From Acidovorax soli (GTDB lineage: Bacteria; Pseudomonadota; Gammaproteobacteria; Burkholderiales; Burkholderiaceae_C): a DNA stretch of 64,000 nucleotides. A program made the translations under genes and the position numbers. Of this stretch, positions 34,374 through 44,611 are shown one piece after another. The stretch is from assembly GCF_014207955.1 (NCBI RefSeq), contig NZ_JACHLK010000009.1, positions 1 through 64,000 on the forward strand. The letters run 5' to 3'. The number at the start of each line of letters is the position of its first letter. The first letter of the stretch is position 1. The notes beneath the pieces were generated by a model. It was not told the DNA's origin. It saw nothing but the letters and a program-made list of their open reading frames with translations, and made no database searches.

Positions 34374-35336
34374 CTAGTCTCCGGCTTCCAGCCGGCGCCC
34401 GTACTGCACCAGGCTGGTCTGCTTGAGCGCCTTCATCATCACCTTGGCCGCAGGCGAGAGCAGGCGGTCGGTGCGGGTGATGATGCCGAAGGCGTCCATG
34501 TGGCAGGGCACGGCCAGCGGCAGGATGGCGACCATGCCATGCGAGGCGTAGTAGTGCGCCACGTCGGCGCCCACGACGGCGATCATGTCGCTCTGCTGCA
34601 GCATGCGCGTCATGAACAGCAGGGCCGCAGTCTCCACCACGTTGACCGGCGGCGAAAGACCCTCTTGCTGGAACATCAGGTCGAAGCGGTGGCGCAGCAC
34701 GCTGCCTGCGGGCGGCACGATCCAGCCCGCGGCCAGCACGTCGCGCAGGGCAAGGCCCGGCACGCTCAGCAGGGGGTGGCCTGGCCGGGTCATGGCACAG
34801 ACCAGTTCCTCGCTCAGCGGCTCGTAGCGCAGGTTGGTCTTGTCGTGCTCCTCGAACAGACGGCCCACCAGGATGTCGAGCTTGCCCTGCTCCAGCCGGT
34901 CCATCAGCACCGGGCTGGTCTCGATGTCGAGCGAGATGCGCAGGCTCGGGTGCTCCTGCTTGACCATGGCCACGGCGGCGGGCAGCAGGCTCAGGCCCGG
35001 CGAGGTGATGGCGCCAATGCCCACCTGGCCGAAGTGCCCGGTCTTGAGCGCCGCCATCTCCACATGGGCCTGGTTCAGGCTGGCCAGGGCCATGCGCGCG
35101 TGGCGGATCATGGTCTCGCCATACCAGGTGGGGCGCATGCCGCGCGGCAGGCGCTCGAACAGCGAGACCTCCAGCACGTCCTCCAGGTCCTTGAGCAGCT
35201 TGGAGGCCGCGGGCTGCGTCATGCTCAGCACCTGGGCCGCGCGGTGGATGTTGCCCTCCTCGGCCAGAGCCACCAGCAGCAGCAGTTGGCGCGTCTTGAG
35301 CCGTGCGCGGATGAACCAGTGGTTGTAGGTGCTCAT
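34374..35336 (-). CDS. gbpR: LysR-family regulator, GbpR-like
   Basis: This 320-residue LysR protein has its helix-turn-helix at about 15-60 (recognition helix MTQPAASKLLKDLE) and a conserved FERLPRGMRPTWYGE linker. It resembles the GbpR type, which in Agrobacterium regulates the ChvE-like sugar-binding protein in response to L-arabinose, D-galactose or D-fucose. Here it is divergent from the 13-gene operon that contains chvE, separated by 118 bp holding a perfect inverted repeat. Control of the operon by sugar or sugar acid is therefore likely but inferred. It converges with the SDR gene. Confidence 0.88.
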   Translation of the reverse strand: MSTYNHWFIRARLKTRQLLLLVALAEEGNIHRAAQVLSMTQPAASKLLKDLEDVLEVSLFERLPRGMRPTWYGETMIRHARMALASLNQAHVEMAALKTGHFGQVGIGAITSPGLSLLPAAVAMVKQEHPSLRISLDIETSPVLMDRLEQGKLDILVGRLFEEHDKTNLRYEPLSEELVCAMTRPGHPLLSVPGLALRDVLAAGWIVPPAGSVLRHRFDLMFQQEGLSPPVNVVETAALLFMTRMLQQSDMIAVVGADVAHYYASHGMVAILPLAVPCHMDAFGIITRTDRLLSPAAKVMMKALKQTSLVQYGRRLEAGD

Positions 35337-35387
35337 GGGGTTTTCCAGAATGCGTGGACGTATATCTATTTTGTCAAAAAAACTATT

Positions 35388-35409
35388 AGATTGATATATA
35401 AATCAATCT
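35388..35409. promoter_or_regulatory. Inverted repeat, candidate GbpR operator
   Basis: AGATTGAT (35388-35395) and its exact complement ATCAATCT (35402-35409) are separated by ATATAA. It is AT-rich in a GC-rich genome, and lies between the LysR gene and the dehydrogenase that starts the sugar operon, 46 bp before the latter's ATG. The core TTGATATAtAAAT recurs at 33382. Confidence 0.6.
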
Positions 35410-35454
35410 TAGACTTCGCCGCAGTTCTGCACCAAGGGCTCTTCCAAGGTCTCC

Positions 35455-36909
35455 ATGAAACTCGGCGATACACAGCAACTCACCCCCCGGCACTTCATCA
35501 ATGGGCGCTGGGAGATCGGTACCACCACCGGGGTGAGCACCAATCCGTCCGACACCCGTGAGGTGGTGGCCGAGTACGCCCGGGCCGACCGCAACCAGAC
35601 CGAGCGCGCCATCCGTGCCGCCGCCGACGCCCTGCCCCACTGGAGCCAGAGCAGCCCCCAGCGCCGCGCCGATGTGCTCGACCTGGTCGGCAGCGAGCTG
35701 CTGGCACGCAAGGACGCTTTGGGCACCTTGCTGGCCCGCGAGGAAGGCAAGACCCTGCCCGAGGCCGTGGCCGAGGTCGCCCGTGCGGGCCAGATCTTCA
35801 AGTTCTTTGCCGGCGAGGCACTGCGCATTCCGGGGGAGCTCATGGCCTCGGTGCGCCAGGGCGTGCAGGTGGACGTGACCCGCGAGCCCGTGGGCGTGGT
35901 CGGCATCATCGCGCCCTGGAACTTCCCCTTCGCCATACCGGCCTGGAAGATCGCGCCCGCCCTGGCCTATGGCAACACCGTGGTGTTCAAGCCGGCCGAA
36001 CTGGTGGCCGCCTGCGGCTGGGCCCTGGCCGAGATCATCAGCCGCTGCGGCCTTCCGGCCGGCGTGTTCAACCTGCTCATGGGCAGCGGCCGCGAGGTCG
36101 GCCAGACCCTGGTGGAGCATCCGCTGGTCAACGCCATCAGCTTAACGGGATCGGTCGATACCGGCGACCGCATCCTCAAGTCGGCCACGGCACGGCGCGC
36201 CAAGGTGCAGCTGGAGATGGGCGGCAAGAACCCGCTGGTGGTGCTGGCCGACGCCGACATGGACCAGGCCATCGACTGCGCTCTGCAGGGTGCCTACTTC
36301 TCCACCGGCCAGCGCTGCACGGCATCGAGCCGGCTGATCGTGGAATCGCGCGTGCACGATGCCTTCGTGGAGCGGCTGCGCCAGCGGCTCACGGCCCTCA
36401 AGGTCGGCCATGCGCTGGAGCGCGGCACCGAGATGGGCCCGGTGGCCGACGCCGGCCAGCTGGAGCAGAACCTCGCCCATCTGGAAGTCGCCCGCAGCGA
36501 GGGCGCCCAGCATGTCTGGGGCGGCGAGCGCCTGGCGCGCGCCACGCCCGGCCACTACATGGCGCCGGCACTGTTCCTGGCGCGGCCCGAGCACCGCATC
36601 GCGCGCGAGGAGATCTTCGGCCCCGTGGCCTGCGTGCTGCGCGCCGACGACTATGAGCATGCGCTGGCCCTGGCCAACGACACGCCCTACGGCCTGTGCG
36701 CCGGCATCTGCACCACCTCGCTCAAGCACGCCATGCATTTCAAGCGCAACGCCGTGGTCGGCATGACCATGGTCAACCTGCCCACGGCGGGCGTGGACTT
36801 CCACGTGCCCTTTGGCGGGCGCAAAGACTCAAGCCACGGCCCACGCGAGCAAGGCCGCTACGCCGCCGAGTTCTACACCACCGTCAAGACCGGCTACATG
36901 CTGGCCTGA
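35455..36909 (+). CDS. Aldehyde dehydrogenase, probable 2-oxoglutarate semialdehyde dehydrogenase
   Basis: This 484-residue NAD(P)-dependent enzyme carries the oxyanion Asn156 (APWNFPF), general base Glu254 (LEMGGKNP) and nucleophile Cys288 (STGQRCTASSR). The context with L-arabinonate dehydratase and L-2-keto-3-deoxyarabonate dehydratase indicates the last Weimberg step, 2,5-dioxopentanoate to 2-oxoglutarate. A succinate-semialdehyde dehydrogenase is the main alternative on sequence alone. It is the first gene of the operon 35455-51247. A weak AAGG ribosome site precedes ATG 35455, and the LysR inverted repeat is 46 bp upstream. Confidence 0.9.
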   Translation: MKLGDTQQLTPRHFINGRWEIGTTTGVSTNPSDTREVVAEYARADRNQTERAIRAAADALPHWSQSSPQRRADVLDLVGSELLARKDALGTLLAREEGKTLPEAVAEVARAGQIFKFFAGEALRIPGELMASVRQGVQVDVTREPVGVVGIIAPWNFPFAIPAWKIAPALAYGNTVVFKPAELVAACGWALAEIISRCGLPAGVFNLLMGSGREVGQTLVEHPLVNAISLTGSVDTGDRILKSATARRAKVQLEMGGKNPLVVLADADMDQAIDCALQGAYFSTGQRCTASSRLIVESRVHDAFVERLRQRLTALKVGHALERGTEMGPVADAGQLEQNLAHLEVARSEGAQHVWGGERLARATPGHYMAPALFLARPEHRIAREEIFGPVACVLRADDYEHALALANDTPYGLCAGICTTSLKHAMHFKRNAVVGMTMVNLPTAGVDFHVPFGGRKDSSHGPREQGRYAAEFYTTVKTGYMLA

Positions 36910-36982
36910 CGCCCCCGGTTTCTTTCCCGCAGTGCATTTCTTTCTTCCACAACAGCGTCAACAACCGACAGACAGGAGACAA

Positions 36983-37951
36983 ATGATGAAACTGAACCGC
37001 CGGACCCTCGTCACCGCCCTCGCCTGCGCCCCCGCGGCCGGGCTGCTCCCGGGCGCCGCCTGGGCGCAGAAACCCATCGTGCTGGGCTTCAGCCAGGTGG
37101 GCGCCGAGAGCGAGTGGCGCACGGCCAACACCGAATCGATCAAGTCCGCCGCCAAGGAGGCGGGCATCGAGCTCAAGTTCTCCGACGCGCAGCAGAAGCA
37201 GGAGAACCAGATCAAGGCCATCCGCTCCTTCATCGCCCAGAAGGTCGACGTGATCGCCTTCTCGCCCGTGGTCGAGTCGGGCTGGGAGAACGTGCTGCGC
37301 GAAGCCAAGGCCGCCAAGATCCCCGTGGTGCTGACCGACCGCTCGGTCAACGTCAAGGACCAGTCGCTGTACGTGACCTTCATGGGCTCGGACTTCGTGG
37401 AAGAAGGCCGCAAGGCCGGCCGCTGGCTGGTCGACAAGATGAAGGACCAGAAGGGCGACATCAACATCGTCGAGCTGCAGGGCACCGTGGGCTCGGCCCC
37501 GGCCATCGACCGCAAGAAGGGCTTCGAGGAGATCATCAAGGCCGATGCCAAGTTCAAGATCCTGCGCTCGCAGACCGGCGACTTCACCCGCGCCAAGGGC
37601 AAGGAGGTGATGGAAGCCTTCCTCAAGGCCGAGGGCAAGAAGATCAACGTGCTCTACGCGCACAACGACGACATGGCCATCGGCGCGATCCAGGCCATTG
37701 AAGAGGCCGGCATGAAACCCGCCAAGGACATCACCATCATCTCCATCGACGCGGTCAAGGGCGCCTTCGAGGCCATGATCGCCGGCAAGCTCAATGTGAG
37801 CGTGGAATGCAGCCCCCTGCTGGGCCCGCAGCTGATGGCGGCCGTCAAGGACATCAAGGCCGGCAAGGCGGTGCAAAAGCGCATCGTGACCGAGGAAGGC
37901 ATCTTCCCGATGGAAGTGGCCGCCGCCGAGTTCCCGAAACGCAAATATTGA
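36983..37951 (+). CDS. ytfQ: Sugar ABC transporter substrate-binding protein, YtfQ-like
   Basis: This 322-residue periplasmic protein has an RR-containing signal ending at AAWA (about 29), then the pentose/galactofuranose-binding fold of the YtfQ type: [29 protein letters not shown], and [18 protein letters not shown]. It delivers a furanose or pyranose sugar to a YtfRT-YjfF permease, whose genes lie 4 kb downstream. AGGAGA (36974-36979) precedes two consecutive ATG codons; 36986 would give a better spacing. Repeat copy B starts 2 bp after its stop. Confidence 0.9.
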   Translation: MMKLNRRTLVTALACAPAAGLLPGAAWAQKPIVLGFSQVGAESEWRTANTESIKSAAKEAGIELKFSDAQQKQENQIKAIRSFIAQKVDVIAFSPVVESGWENVLREAKAAKIPVVLTDRSVNVKDQSLYVTFMGSDFVEEGRKAGRWLVDKMKDQKGDINIVELQGTVGSAPAIDRKKGFEEIIKADAKFKILRSQTGDFTRAKGKEVMEAFLKAEGKKINVLYAHNDDMAIGAIQAIEEAGMKPAKDITIISIDAVKGAFEAMIAGKLNVSVECSPLLGPQLMAAVKDIKAGKAVQKRIVTEEGIFPMEVAAAEFPKRKY

Positions 37952-37953
37952 TG

Positions 37954-38049
37954 CCCCCTGAGTCGCTGCGCGCCTTCCCCCTCAGGGGGACGCCGCCCGC
38001 GCGGCGGGGCGGCCCTTGCGCGGCGGCACTGGCCTGGGCCGCGCCCGTT
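37954..38049 (+). repeat. Dispersed 3'-flanking repeat, copy B
   Basis: It begins CCCCCTGAGTCGCTGCGCGC and ends near GCGGGGCGGCCCTTGCGCGGCGG plus a short tail, matching copies A and C. It starts directly after the ytfQ stop, inside the operon, between two binding-protein genes. The inner hairpin of copy A is reduced here to a CCCCCTCAGGGGG palindrome. Confidence 0.72.
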
Positions 38050-38109
38050 TCACAGGCAACAGACATGGCACAGGCCAACACCAAAAACACAAAACTTGGA
38101 GACAGAAAG

Positions 38110-39180
38110 ATGAAGCGAGCAATTTTCAAGGCCGTTCTGGCCACCGCGACCCTGGCTGCCATCGGCGCGGCCCCGCTGGCCCAGGCGCAGGACAAGGGCC
38201 TGATCGGCATCTCCATGCCCACCAAGTCCTCGTCGCGCTGGATCGCCGACGGCGACAACATGGTCAAGGTGCTCAAGGAGCGCGGCTACCGCACCGACCT
38301 GCAGTACGCCGAAGACGACATCCCCAACCAGCTCGCCCAGATCGAGAACATGGTCACCAAGGGCGCCAAGGTGCTGGTGATCGCCTCCATCGACGGCACC
38401 ACGCTGTCGCGCGTGCTGCAGAGCGCGGCCGACAAGGGCGTCAAGGTCATCGCCTATGACCGGCTGATCAAGGGCTCGAAGAACGTGGACTACTACGCCA
38501 CCTTCGACAACTTCCAGGTGGGCGTGCTGCAGGCCAACTCCATCGTGGACAAGCTGGGCCTGAAGCAGGGCAAGGGCCCGTTCAACATCGAGCTGTTCGG
38601 TGGCTCGCCCGACGACAACAACGCCTTTTTCTTCTACAACGGCGCCATGAGCGTGCTCAAGCCCTACCTCGACAGCGGCAAGCTGGTGGTGCGCAGCAAG
38701 CAGGTGGGCATGAACAAGGTAGGCACGCTGCGCTGGGACGGCGCGGTGGCCCAGGCGCGCATGGACAACCTGCTCTCGGCCTACTACGGCAAGGACAAGG
38801 TGCATGCCGTGCTCTCGCCCTACGACGGCTTGTCCATCGGCATCCTGTCCTCGCTCAAGGGCGTGGGCTACTGCACGGCGCAGCAGCCCTGCCCCGTGGT
38901 GAGCGGGCAGGACGCCGAGATCCCCTCGGTCAAGTCCATCCTCAAGGGCGAGCAGTTCTCCACCGTGTTCAAGGACACGCGCGAGCTGGCCAAGGTGGCC
39001 GCCGGCATGGTGGACGCCACGCTCTCGGGCAAACAGCCCGAGGTCAACGACACCAAGACCTACAACAATGGCGAGAAGGTCGTCCCCTCCTACCTGCTCA
39101 AGCCGGTGTCGGTCGATGCCGGCAACTGGAATGCGGTGCTGGTCGGCAGCGGTTACTACAAGGAATCGCAGGTGAAGTAA
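38110..39180 (+). CDS. chvE: Multiple-sugar-binding periplasmic protein ChvE
   Basis: This 356-residue periplasmic protein has a signal ending at PLAQAQ (about 23). Family features include [57 protein letters not shown] and [16 protein letters not shown] with its paired cysteines. ChvE proteins bind galactose, arabinose, xylose and glucose and, in Agrobacterium, also signal through VirA. ATG at 38110 follows GGAGA by 7 nt. gguA and gguB follow directly. The presence of both ChvE and YtfQ in one operon is unusual. Confidence 0.93.
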   Translation: MKRAIFKAVLATATLAAIGAAPLAQAQDKGLIGISMPTKSSSRWIADGDNMVKVLKERGYRTDLQYAEDDIPNQLAQIENMVTKGAKVLVIASIDGTTLSRVLQSAADKGVKVIAYDRLIKGSKNVDYYATFDNFQVGVLQANSIVDKLGLKQGKGPFNIELFGGSPDDNNAFFFYNGAMSVLKPYLDSGKLVVRSKQVGMNKVGTLRWDGAVAQARMDNLLSAYYGKDKVHAVLSPYDGLSIGILSSLKGVGYCTAQQPCPVVSGQDAEIPSVKSILKGEQFSTVFKDTRELAKVAAGMVDATLSGKQPEVNDTKTYNNGEKVVPSYLLKPVSVDAGNWNAVLVGSGYYKESQVK

Positions 39181-39284
39181 GCCAGGCCTGGCCCCGGGGA
39201 GGCAGCGCATCTCCCCGGTGCCAGGGCAGCGTGAGACAACAGAGGACGGACGCCCCGGCGGCGCCTCCTGTACGGGCCCAGTCC

Positions 39285-40802
39285 ATGATTCTTGAAATGC
39301 GGAACATCCGCAAGACCTTTCCCGGCGTGGTCGCACTCAACCAGGTGAACCTGAACGTGCGCGCCGGCGAGATCCACGCCATCGTCGGCGAGAACGGCGC
39401 AGGCAAGTCCACGCTGATGAAGGTGCTCTCGGGCGTGTACCCGCACGGCAGCTACAGCGGCGATATCGTCTTCGAAGGCCAGGAGCGCCAGTTCGGCGGC
39501 ATCCGCGACAGCGAGCACCTGGGCGTGATCATCATCCACCAGGAGCTGGCGCTGGTGCCCCTGCTCTCCATCGCCGAGAACATCTTCCTCGGCAATGAAA
39601 CCGCGCGCCACGGCGTGATCGACTGGATGGAGGCGCACAGCAAGGCCCAGGCCCTGCTCAGAAAGGTGGGCCTCAAGGAATCGCCCGAGACCCTGGTCAC
39701 CCACCTGGGCGTGGGCAAGCAGCAACTGGTGGAGATCGCCAAAGCGCTATCGCGCCAGGTGCGCCTCTTGATCCTGGACGAACCCACGGCCAGCCTCAAC
39801 GAGAACGACAGCCAGGCCCTGCTGGACCTGCTGCTGGAGCTGAAAAAGCAAGGCATCACCTGCATCCTGATCTCGCACAAGCTCAACGAAATCTCGCGCG
39901 TGGCCGATGCCATCACCGTGCTGCGCGATGGCAGCACGGTCGAGTCGCTGGACTGCCGCACCGGCCTGGTCAGCGAAGACCGTGTGATCAAAGCCATGGT
40001 GGGCCGCGAAATGGCCGACCGCTACCCGCCGCGCCAGCCCGAGATCGGCGACACCGTGTTCGAGGTGCGCAACTGGCGCGCCCACCACCCGCAGCACAGC
40101 GAGCGCGAGGTGCTCAAGGGCATCGATCTCACGGTGCGCCGCGGCGAGATCGTGGGCATCGCCGGTCTCATGGGCGCAGGCCGCACGGAGCTGGCCATGA
40201 GCCTCTTCGGCCGCTCCTGGGGCCAGCGCATCAGCGGGCAGGTGCTGCTGCACGGCCGGGAGATCGACGTCAGCACGGTGGAAAAGGCCGTGCGCCACGG
40301 CCTGGCCTATGTGACCGAGGACCGCAAAGGCAACGGCCTCGTGCTCAATGAAGACATCCAGTTCAACGTCTCGCTGGCCAACCTCGCCGGCATCTCCACC
40401 GCCACGGTGATGGACCCGGGCCGTGAGCACCAGGTCGCGCAGGGCTACCGGCGCCAGCTGCGCATCCGCTGCTCGGGTGTGGACCAGAAGACCGTGAACC
40501 TCTCGGGCGGCAACCAGCAGAAGGTGGTGCTGGGCAAATGGCTGTTCACCAACCCCGAGGTGCTCATCCTCGACGAGCCCACGCGCGGCATCGATGTGGG
40601 CGCCAAGTACGAGATCTACACCCTGATCGCCCAGATGGCGGCCGAGGGCAAATGCGTGATCGTGATCTCCTCGGAGATGCCCGAACTGCTGGGCATCACG
40701 GACCGCATCTACGTGATGAACGAAGGCCGCTTCGTGGCCGAAATGCCTACGGCCGACGCTTCTCAAGAAAAGATCATGCGCGCCATCGTGAAAGCCAGTT
40801 GA
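39285..40802 (+). CDS. gguA: Sugar ABC transporter ATP-binding protein GguA
   Basis: This 505-residue double ATPase of the CUT2 type has its first Walker A at 35-43 (GENGAGKST) and Walker [13 protein letters not shown]. The second half has the degenerate site typical of the family (GLMGAGRTE) and signature [15 protein letters not shown]. It drives the ChvE-GguB importer. ATG at 39285 ([10 protein letters not shown]) is preferred to an upstream GTG at 39231. It ends 1 bp before gguB. Confidence 0.93.
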   Translation: MILEMRNIRKTFPGVVALNQVNLNVRAGEIHAIVGENGAGKSTLMKVLSGVYPHGSYSGDIVFEGQERQFGGIRDSEHLGVIIIHQELALVPLLSIAENIFLGNETARHGVIDWMEAHSKAQALLRKVGLKESPETLVTHLGVGKQQLVEIAKALSRQVRLLILDEPTASLNENDSQALLDLLLELKKQGITCILISHKLNEISRVADAITVLRDGSTVESLDCRTGLVSEDRVIKAMVGREMADRYPPRQPEIGDTVFEVRNWRAHHPQHSEREVLKGIDLTVRRGEIVGIAGLMGAGRTELAMSLFGRSWGQRISGQVLLHGREIDVSTVEKAVRHGLAYVTEDRKGNGLVLNEDIQFNVSLANLAGISTATVMDPGREHQVAQGYRRQLRIRCSGVDQKTVNLSGGNQQKVVLGKWLFTNPEVLILDEPTRGIDVGAKYEIYTLIAQMAAEGKCVIVISSEMPELLGITDRIYVMNEGRFVAEMPTADASQEKIMRAIVKAS

Positions 40803-40803
40803 C

Positions 40804-42033
40804 ATGACCCCAATGACTCCCACCCCCACCGCCACGCTCGCCAGCGCCCCTGCCGAAGCGCCAGCCGGCCAAGACAAGCCGCTGCTCGAGCACCTCAAGC
40901 ACAATTTCCGCGAATACGGCATGTTCATCACGCTGATCGCCATCATGGGCTTCTTCCAGTTCATGACGGACGGCACGCTGCTGCAGCCGCTCAACCTCAC
41001 CAACCTGCTGCTGCAGAACAGCTACATCGTCATCATGGCGCTGGGCATGCTGCTGGTGATCGTGGCCGGGCACATCGACCTGTCGGTGGGCTCGGTCTGC
41101 GGCTTCATCGGCGCGCTGGCTGCGGTGCTGATGGTGGAGTACCGCTGGCACTTCCTGCCAGCCTCGCTGGTGTGCCTGCTGTGCGGCGGCCTCATCGGGG
41201 CGCTGCAGGGCTGGTTCGTGGCGTTCTCGCGCATTCCGTCCTTCATCGTCACGCTGGCGGGCATGCTGGTCTTCAAGGGCCTGGCGCTGGCGTTGCTGGC
41301 GGGGCAGTCGGTGGGTCCGTTCCCGCCAGAATTCCAGATGCTGAGCTCGGGCTTCATCCCCGACCTGTTCAGCGTGGAAGGCCTCAAGCTCACCTCGCTG
41401 CTGCTGGGCGTGGCCGTGGCCGTCGCGCTGGCCGTGGCCGGTGTGCGGGCCCGCGCCAACCGCCTCAGGCATGGCGTGCAGGCCGAGCCGCTGGCCTTCT
41501 TCGCGGCACGCACGGCCGTTTTTGCGGCGCTGCTGGTCTATTTCTCGTACCTGCTGGCCTCGTACAAGGGTCTGCCCAATGTGCTGGTGGTCATGGCCCT
41601 GCTGATCGTGCTGTTCGACTTCGTGACGAGCCGCACCACCATCGGCCGGCGCATCTACGCCATGGGCGGCAACGAGAAGGCGGCCAAGCTCTCGGGCATC
41701 AAGACCGAGCGCCTGTCGTTCTATGCCTTCATCAACATGGGCGTGCTGGCGGCTCTTGCCGGCCTGGTCTTCGCCGCGCGGCTGAACACGGCCACGCCCA
41801 AGGCAGGCCTCGGGTTCGAGCTCGACGTGATCGCCGCCTGCTTCATCGGCGGGGCATCGGCCTCGGGCGGCGTGGGCAAGGTCATGGGCGCGGTGATCGG
41901 CGCCTTCGTGATGGGCGTGATGAACAACGGCATGTCCATCCTGGGCATCGGCATCGACTACCAGCAGGTCATCAAGGGCGTGGTGCTGCTCGCCGCCGTG
42001 CTGGTGGATGTCTACAACAAGAACAAAGGCTGA
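40804..42033 (+). CDS. gguB: Sugar ABC transporter permease GguB
   Basis: This 409-residue inner-membrane protein has about ten hydrophobic helices and the CUT2 permease motif AGHIDLSVGSVCGFIGALAAV. The conserved EAA-equivalent loop is around RRIYAMGGNEKAAKLSGIKTERL, and GLGFELDVIAACFIGGASASGGVGK follows near the C-terminus. It pairs with GguA to import sugars bound by ChvE. It follows gguA by 1 bp and precedes ytfR by 6 bp. Confidence 0.93.
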   Translation: MTPMTPTPTATLASAPAEAPAGQDKPLLEHLKHNFREYGMFITLIAIMGFFQFMTDGTLLQPLNLTNLLLQNSYIVIMALGMLLVIVAGHIDLSVGSVCGFIGALAAVLMVEYRWHFLPASLVCLLCGGLIGALQGWFVAFSRIPSFIVTLAGMLVFKGLALALLAGQSVGPFPPEFQMLSSGFIPDLFSVEGLKLTSLLLGVAVAVALAVAGVRARANRLRHGVQAEPLAFFAARTAVFAALLVYFSYLLASYKGLPNVLVVMALLIVLFDFVTSRTTIGRRIYAMGGNEKAAKLSGIKTERLSFYAFINMGVLAALAGLVFAARLNTATPKAGLGFELDVIAACFIGGASASGGVGKVMGAVIGAFVMGVMNNGMSILGIGIDYQQVIKGVVLLAAVLVDVYNKNKG

Positions 42034-42039
42034 AAGCCC

Positions 42040-43566
42040 ATGAATGCCCCCACCCGCGCGCCCGTGCTGCAGCTTACGGGCATCCACAAGCAGTTTGCCG
42101 GCATCCCGGTGCTGCGCGACGTGCAGCTGAACCTGTATCCGGGCGAGATCCATGCCCTCATGGGGCAGAACGGCGCGGGCAAGTCCACGCTGATCAAGGT
42201 GCTCACCGGCGTGCTGCCGGCCAGCAGCGGCCAGATGCGGCTGGCCGGTCAGGCCGTGTGGCCCGATTCGCCGCTGGCCGCCCAGCGCCTGGGCATCAGC
42301 ACCGTGTACCAGGAGGTCAACCTCTGCCCCAACCTGTCGGTGGCCGAGAACATCTTTGCCGGACGCTACCCGCGCTGCGGCATTGCCCAGGGTTTTCGCA
42401 TCGACTGGGCCACGCTGCACCAGCGCGCGCGCGAACTGGTGGCGCGCATCGGCCTGTCCATCGACGTCACGCGCCTGCTCTCGGACTACCCGGTGGCCGT
42501 GCAGCAGTTGGTGGCCATCGCGCGGGCGCTGAGCATCGAGGCCAAGGTGCTGATCCTGGACGAGCCCACCTCCAGCCTGGACGATGACGAGGTGCAAAAG
42601 CTCTTCGAGGTGCTGCGCCGCCTGCGCGGCGAGGGCCTGGCCATCGTCTTCGTGACCCACTTCCTGAACCAGGTGTATGCCGTGTCCGACCGCATCACCG
42701 TGCTGCGCAACGGTGCCTGGGTGGGTGAATGGGCCGCGGCCGACCTGCCGGCGCAGGCGCTGATCAATGCCATGCTGGGGCGCGAGCTGGCCGCCCAGTC
42801 CACCGAGACGCCCGTGGCGCCCGATTTCGACGATGCCGCCCCCGCCCTGCTGCAGGCCGAGGGCCTGGGCCAGAGCGGCCAGCTGCAGCCCCTGGACCTC
42901 CAGGTGCGGGCCGGCGAGGTGGTGGGCCTGGCGGGCCTGCTGGGCTCGGGCCGCACCGAGCTGGCGCGCCTGCTCTTCGGTCTGCAGGCACCTGACAAGG
43001 GCGTGCTGCGCATCGATGGCCGCACGGTGAGCTTCGCCAACCCCATGGACGCCATCCGCGAAGGCCTGGCCTTGTGCCCCGAGGAGCGCAAGACCGACGG
43101 CATCGTGGCCGAGCTCTCGGTGCGCGAAAACATCGCCCTGGCGCTGCAGGCGCGCATGGGCATGGGGCGCTTCCTGTCGCGCGCCGAGCAGGCGGCCATC
43201 GCCGAGCGCTACGTGCAGCTCCTGGGCATCAAGACTGCGAGCGTGGACACGCCCATCGGCCTGCTCTCGGGCGGCAACCAGCAAAAGGCCATCCTGGCGC
43301 GCTGGATGGCGACCGAGCCGCGCCTCTTGATCCTGGACGAACCCACGCGCGGCATCGACGTGGCCGCCAAGCAGGAAATCATGGAGCAGATCCTGCGCCT
43401 GGCCCAGGCCGGCATGGCCGTGGTCTTCATCTCCTCCGAAATGAGCGAGGTGGTGCGCGTGGCGCACCGCATCGTGGTGCTGCGCGATCGCCGCAAGGTC
43501 GGCGAACTGCCCGCCGGCAGCAGCGAAGACGCCGTGTACGAACTGATTGCCGCCGAACATGCCTGA
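42040..43566 (+). CDS. ytfR: Sugar ABC transporter ATP-binding protein, YtfR-like
   Basis: This 508-residue CUT2 double ATPase has Walker A at 41-50 (MGQNGAGKST) and the YtfR-typical YQEVNLCPNLSVAENIFAGRYP. The second half contains LLGSGRTELARLLFG and [19 protein letters not shown]. It energises a second importer with YtfT and YjfF and, presumably, the YtfQ protein at 36983. It overlaps ytfT by 8 bp. It is clearly a paralogue of gguA, not a tandem copy. Confidence 0.92.
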   Translation: MNAPTRAPVLQLTGIHKQFAGIPVLRDVQLNLYPGEIHALMGQNGAGKSTLIKVLTGVLPASSGQMRLAGQAVWPDSPLAAQRLGISTVYQEVNLCPNLSVAENIFAGRYPRCGIAQGFRIDWATLHQRARELVARIGLSIDVTRLLSDYPVAVQQLVAIARALSIEAKVLILDEPTSSLDDDEVQKLFEVLRRLRGEGLAIVFVTHFLNQVYAVSDRITVLRNGAWVGEWAAADLPAQALINAMLGRELAAQSTETPVAPDFDDAAPALLQAEGLGQSGQLQPLDLQVRAGEVVGLAGLLGSGRTELARLLFGLQAPDKGVLRIDGRTVSFANPMDAIREGLALCPEERKTDGIVAELSVRENIALALQARMGMGRFLSRAEQAAIAERYVQLLGIKTASVDTPIGLLSGGNQQKAILARWMATEPRLLILDEPTRGIDVAAKQEIMEQILRLAQAGMAVVFISSEMSEVVRVAHRIVVLRDRRKVGELPAGSSEDAVYELIAAEHA

Positions 43567-44611
43567 AGCCACCTCCCCCTCCCTGTTCGCCGCCGCGCTG
43601 CGCCACCGGCTCACCTGGCCGCTGGTCACGCTGGCCCTGCTGCTGGCTGTGAACACGGCCTTCAACGCCAGCTTTTTGCACATCGAGTGGCGCGACGGCC
43701 ACCTCTACGGCAGCCTGATCGACATCCTCAACCGCGCGGCACCGCTGGCCCTGGTCTCGCTGGGCATGACCCTGGTGATCGCCACGCGCGGCATCGACAT
43801 CTCGGTGGGTGCCGTGGTCGCCATTGCGGCGGCCGTGGGCGCCTGGATGATCGGCGGCGCGGTCTCGGGCACCGAGAGCCGCTTTCCGATGCCGCTGGCC
43901 ATCCTGGGCGCCATCGCTGTGGCCCTGGTGTGCGGGCTGTGGAACGGCCTGCTGGTCGCCAAGGTGGGCATGCAACCCATCATCGCCACACTGATCCTCA
44001 TGGTGGCGGGCCGCGGCATCGCCCAGCTCATCACCGACGGCCAGATCATCACCATCTACTACACGCCCTTCTTCTTCCTGGGCGGGGGCTACCTGCTGGG
44101 CCTGCCGTTCTCGCTGTTCGTGCTGGCCGCCGTGTTTGCCGGGCTGTACCTGGCAGTCACGCGCACGGCACTGGGCCTGTTCATCCAGGCGGTGGGCATC
44201 AACCCCACGGCAGCGCGCGTGGCCGGCGTGCAGTCGCGCCGGCTGGTGGTTGCAGCCTACACCTTCTGCGGCGCCTGCGCCGGCATCGCGGGCCTGCTCA
44301 TCAGCTCCAACGTGAAGAGCGCCGATGCCAACAACGCGGGCCAGATGCTGGAGCTCGACGCCATCCTGGCCGTCACGCTGGGCGGCACGGCACTGACCGG
44401 CGGGCGCTTCAGCCTGGTGGGCAGCGTGATCGGCGCGCTCATCATCCAGACGCTGACCTACGCCATCTATTCCATGGGCGTGCCGCCCGAGATCAACCTG
44501 GTGGTCAAGGCCGTGGTGGTGTTCATCGTGATGCTGCTGCAATCGCCCGAGTTCCGCGCCCAGGTCGGCGCGCTGGTGCGCCGTCCCACAGCCGGGAGAG
44601 CCCTGTCATGA
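43559..44611 (+). CDS. ytfT: Sugar ABC transporter permease, YtfT-like
   Basis: This 350-residue CUT2 permease has nine or ten helices, the motif ATRGIDISVGAVVAIAAAVG, and LELDAILAVTLGGTALTGGRFSLVGSVIG near the C-terminus. ATG at 43559 lies within the end of ytfR, and its stop overlaps the yjfF start by 4 bp (ATGA), indicating coupled translation. With YjfF it forms a heteromeric channel for a furanose-type sugar. Confidence 0.92.
   Translation: MPEATSPSLFAAALRHRLTWPLVTLALLLAVNTAFNASFLHIEWRDGHLYGSLIDILNRAAPLALVSLGMTLVIATRGIDISVGAVVAIAAAVGAWMIGGAVSGTESRFPMPLAILGAIAVALVCGLWNGLLVAKVGMQPIIATLILMVAGRGIAQLITDGQIITIYYTPFFFLGGGYLLGLPFSLFVLAAVFAGLYLAVTRTALGLFIQAVGINPTAARVAGVQSRRLVVAAYTFCGACAGIAGLLISSNVKSADANNAGQMLELDAILAVTLGGTALTGGRFSLVGSVIGALIIQTLTYAIYSMGVPPEINLVVKAVVVFIVMLLQSPEFRAQVGALVRRPTAGRALS

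Noticed and set aside
36812-37951. Longer start for the ytfQ-like gene
   Set aside because: The upstream part is the shadow of the aldehyde dehydrogenase end. The AGGAGA ribosome site and signal peptide place the start at 36983 or 36986.
38110-39180. chvE read as a dedicated D-xylose-binding protein XylF
   Set aside because: The fold is shared, but the direct linkage to gguAB, the GbpR-like regulator and the arabinose/galactose pathway favours ChvE.
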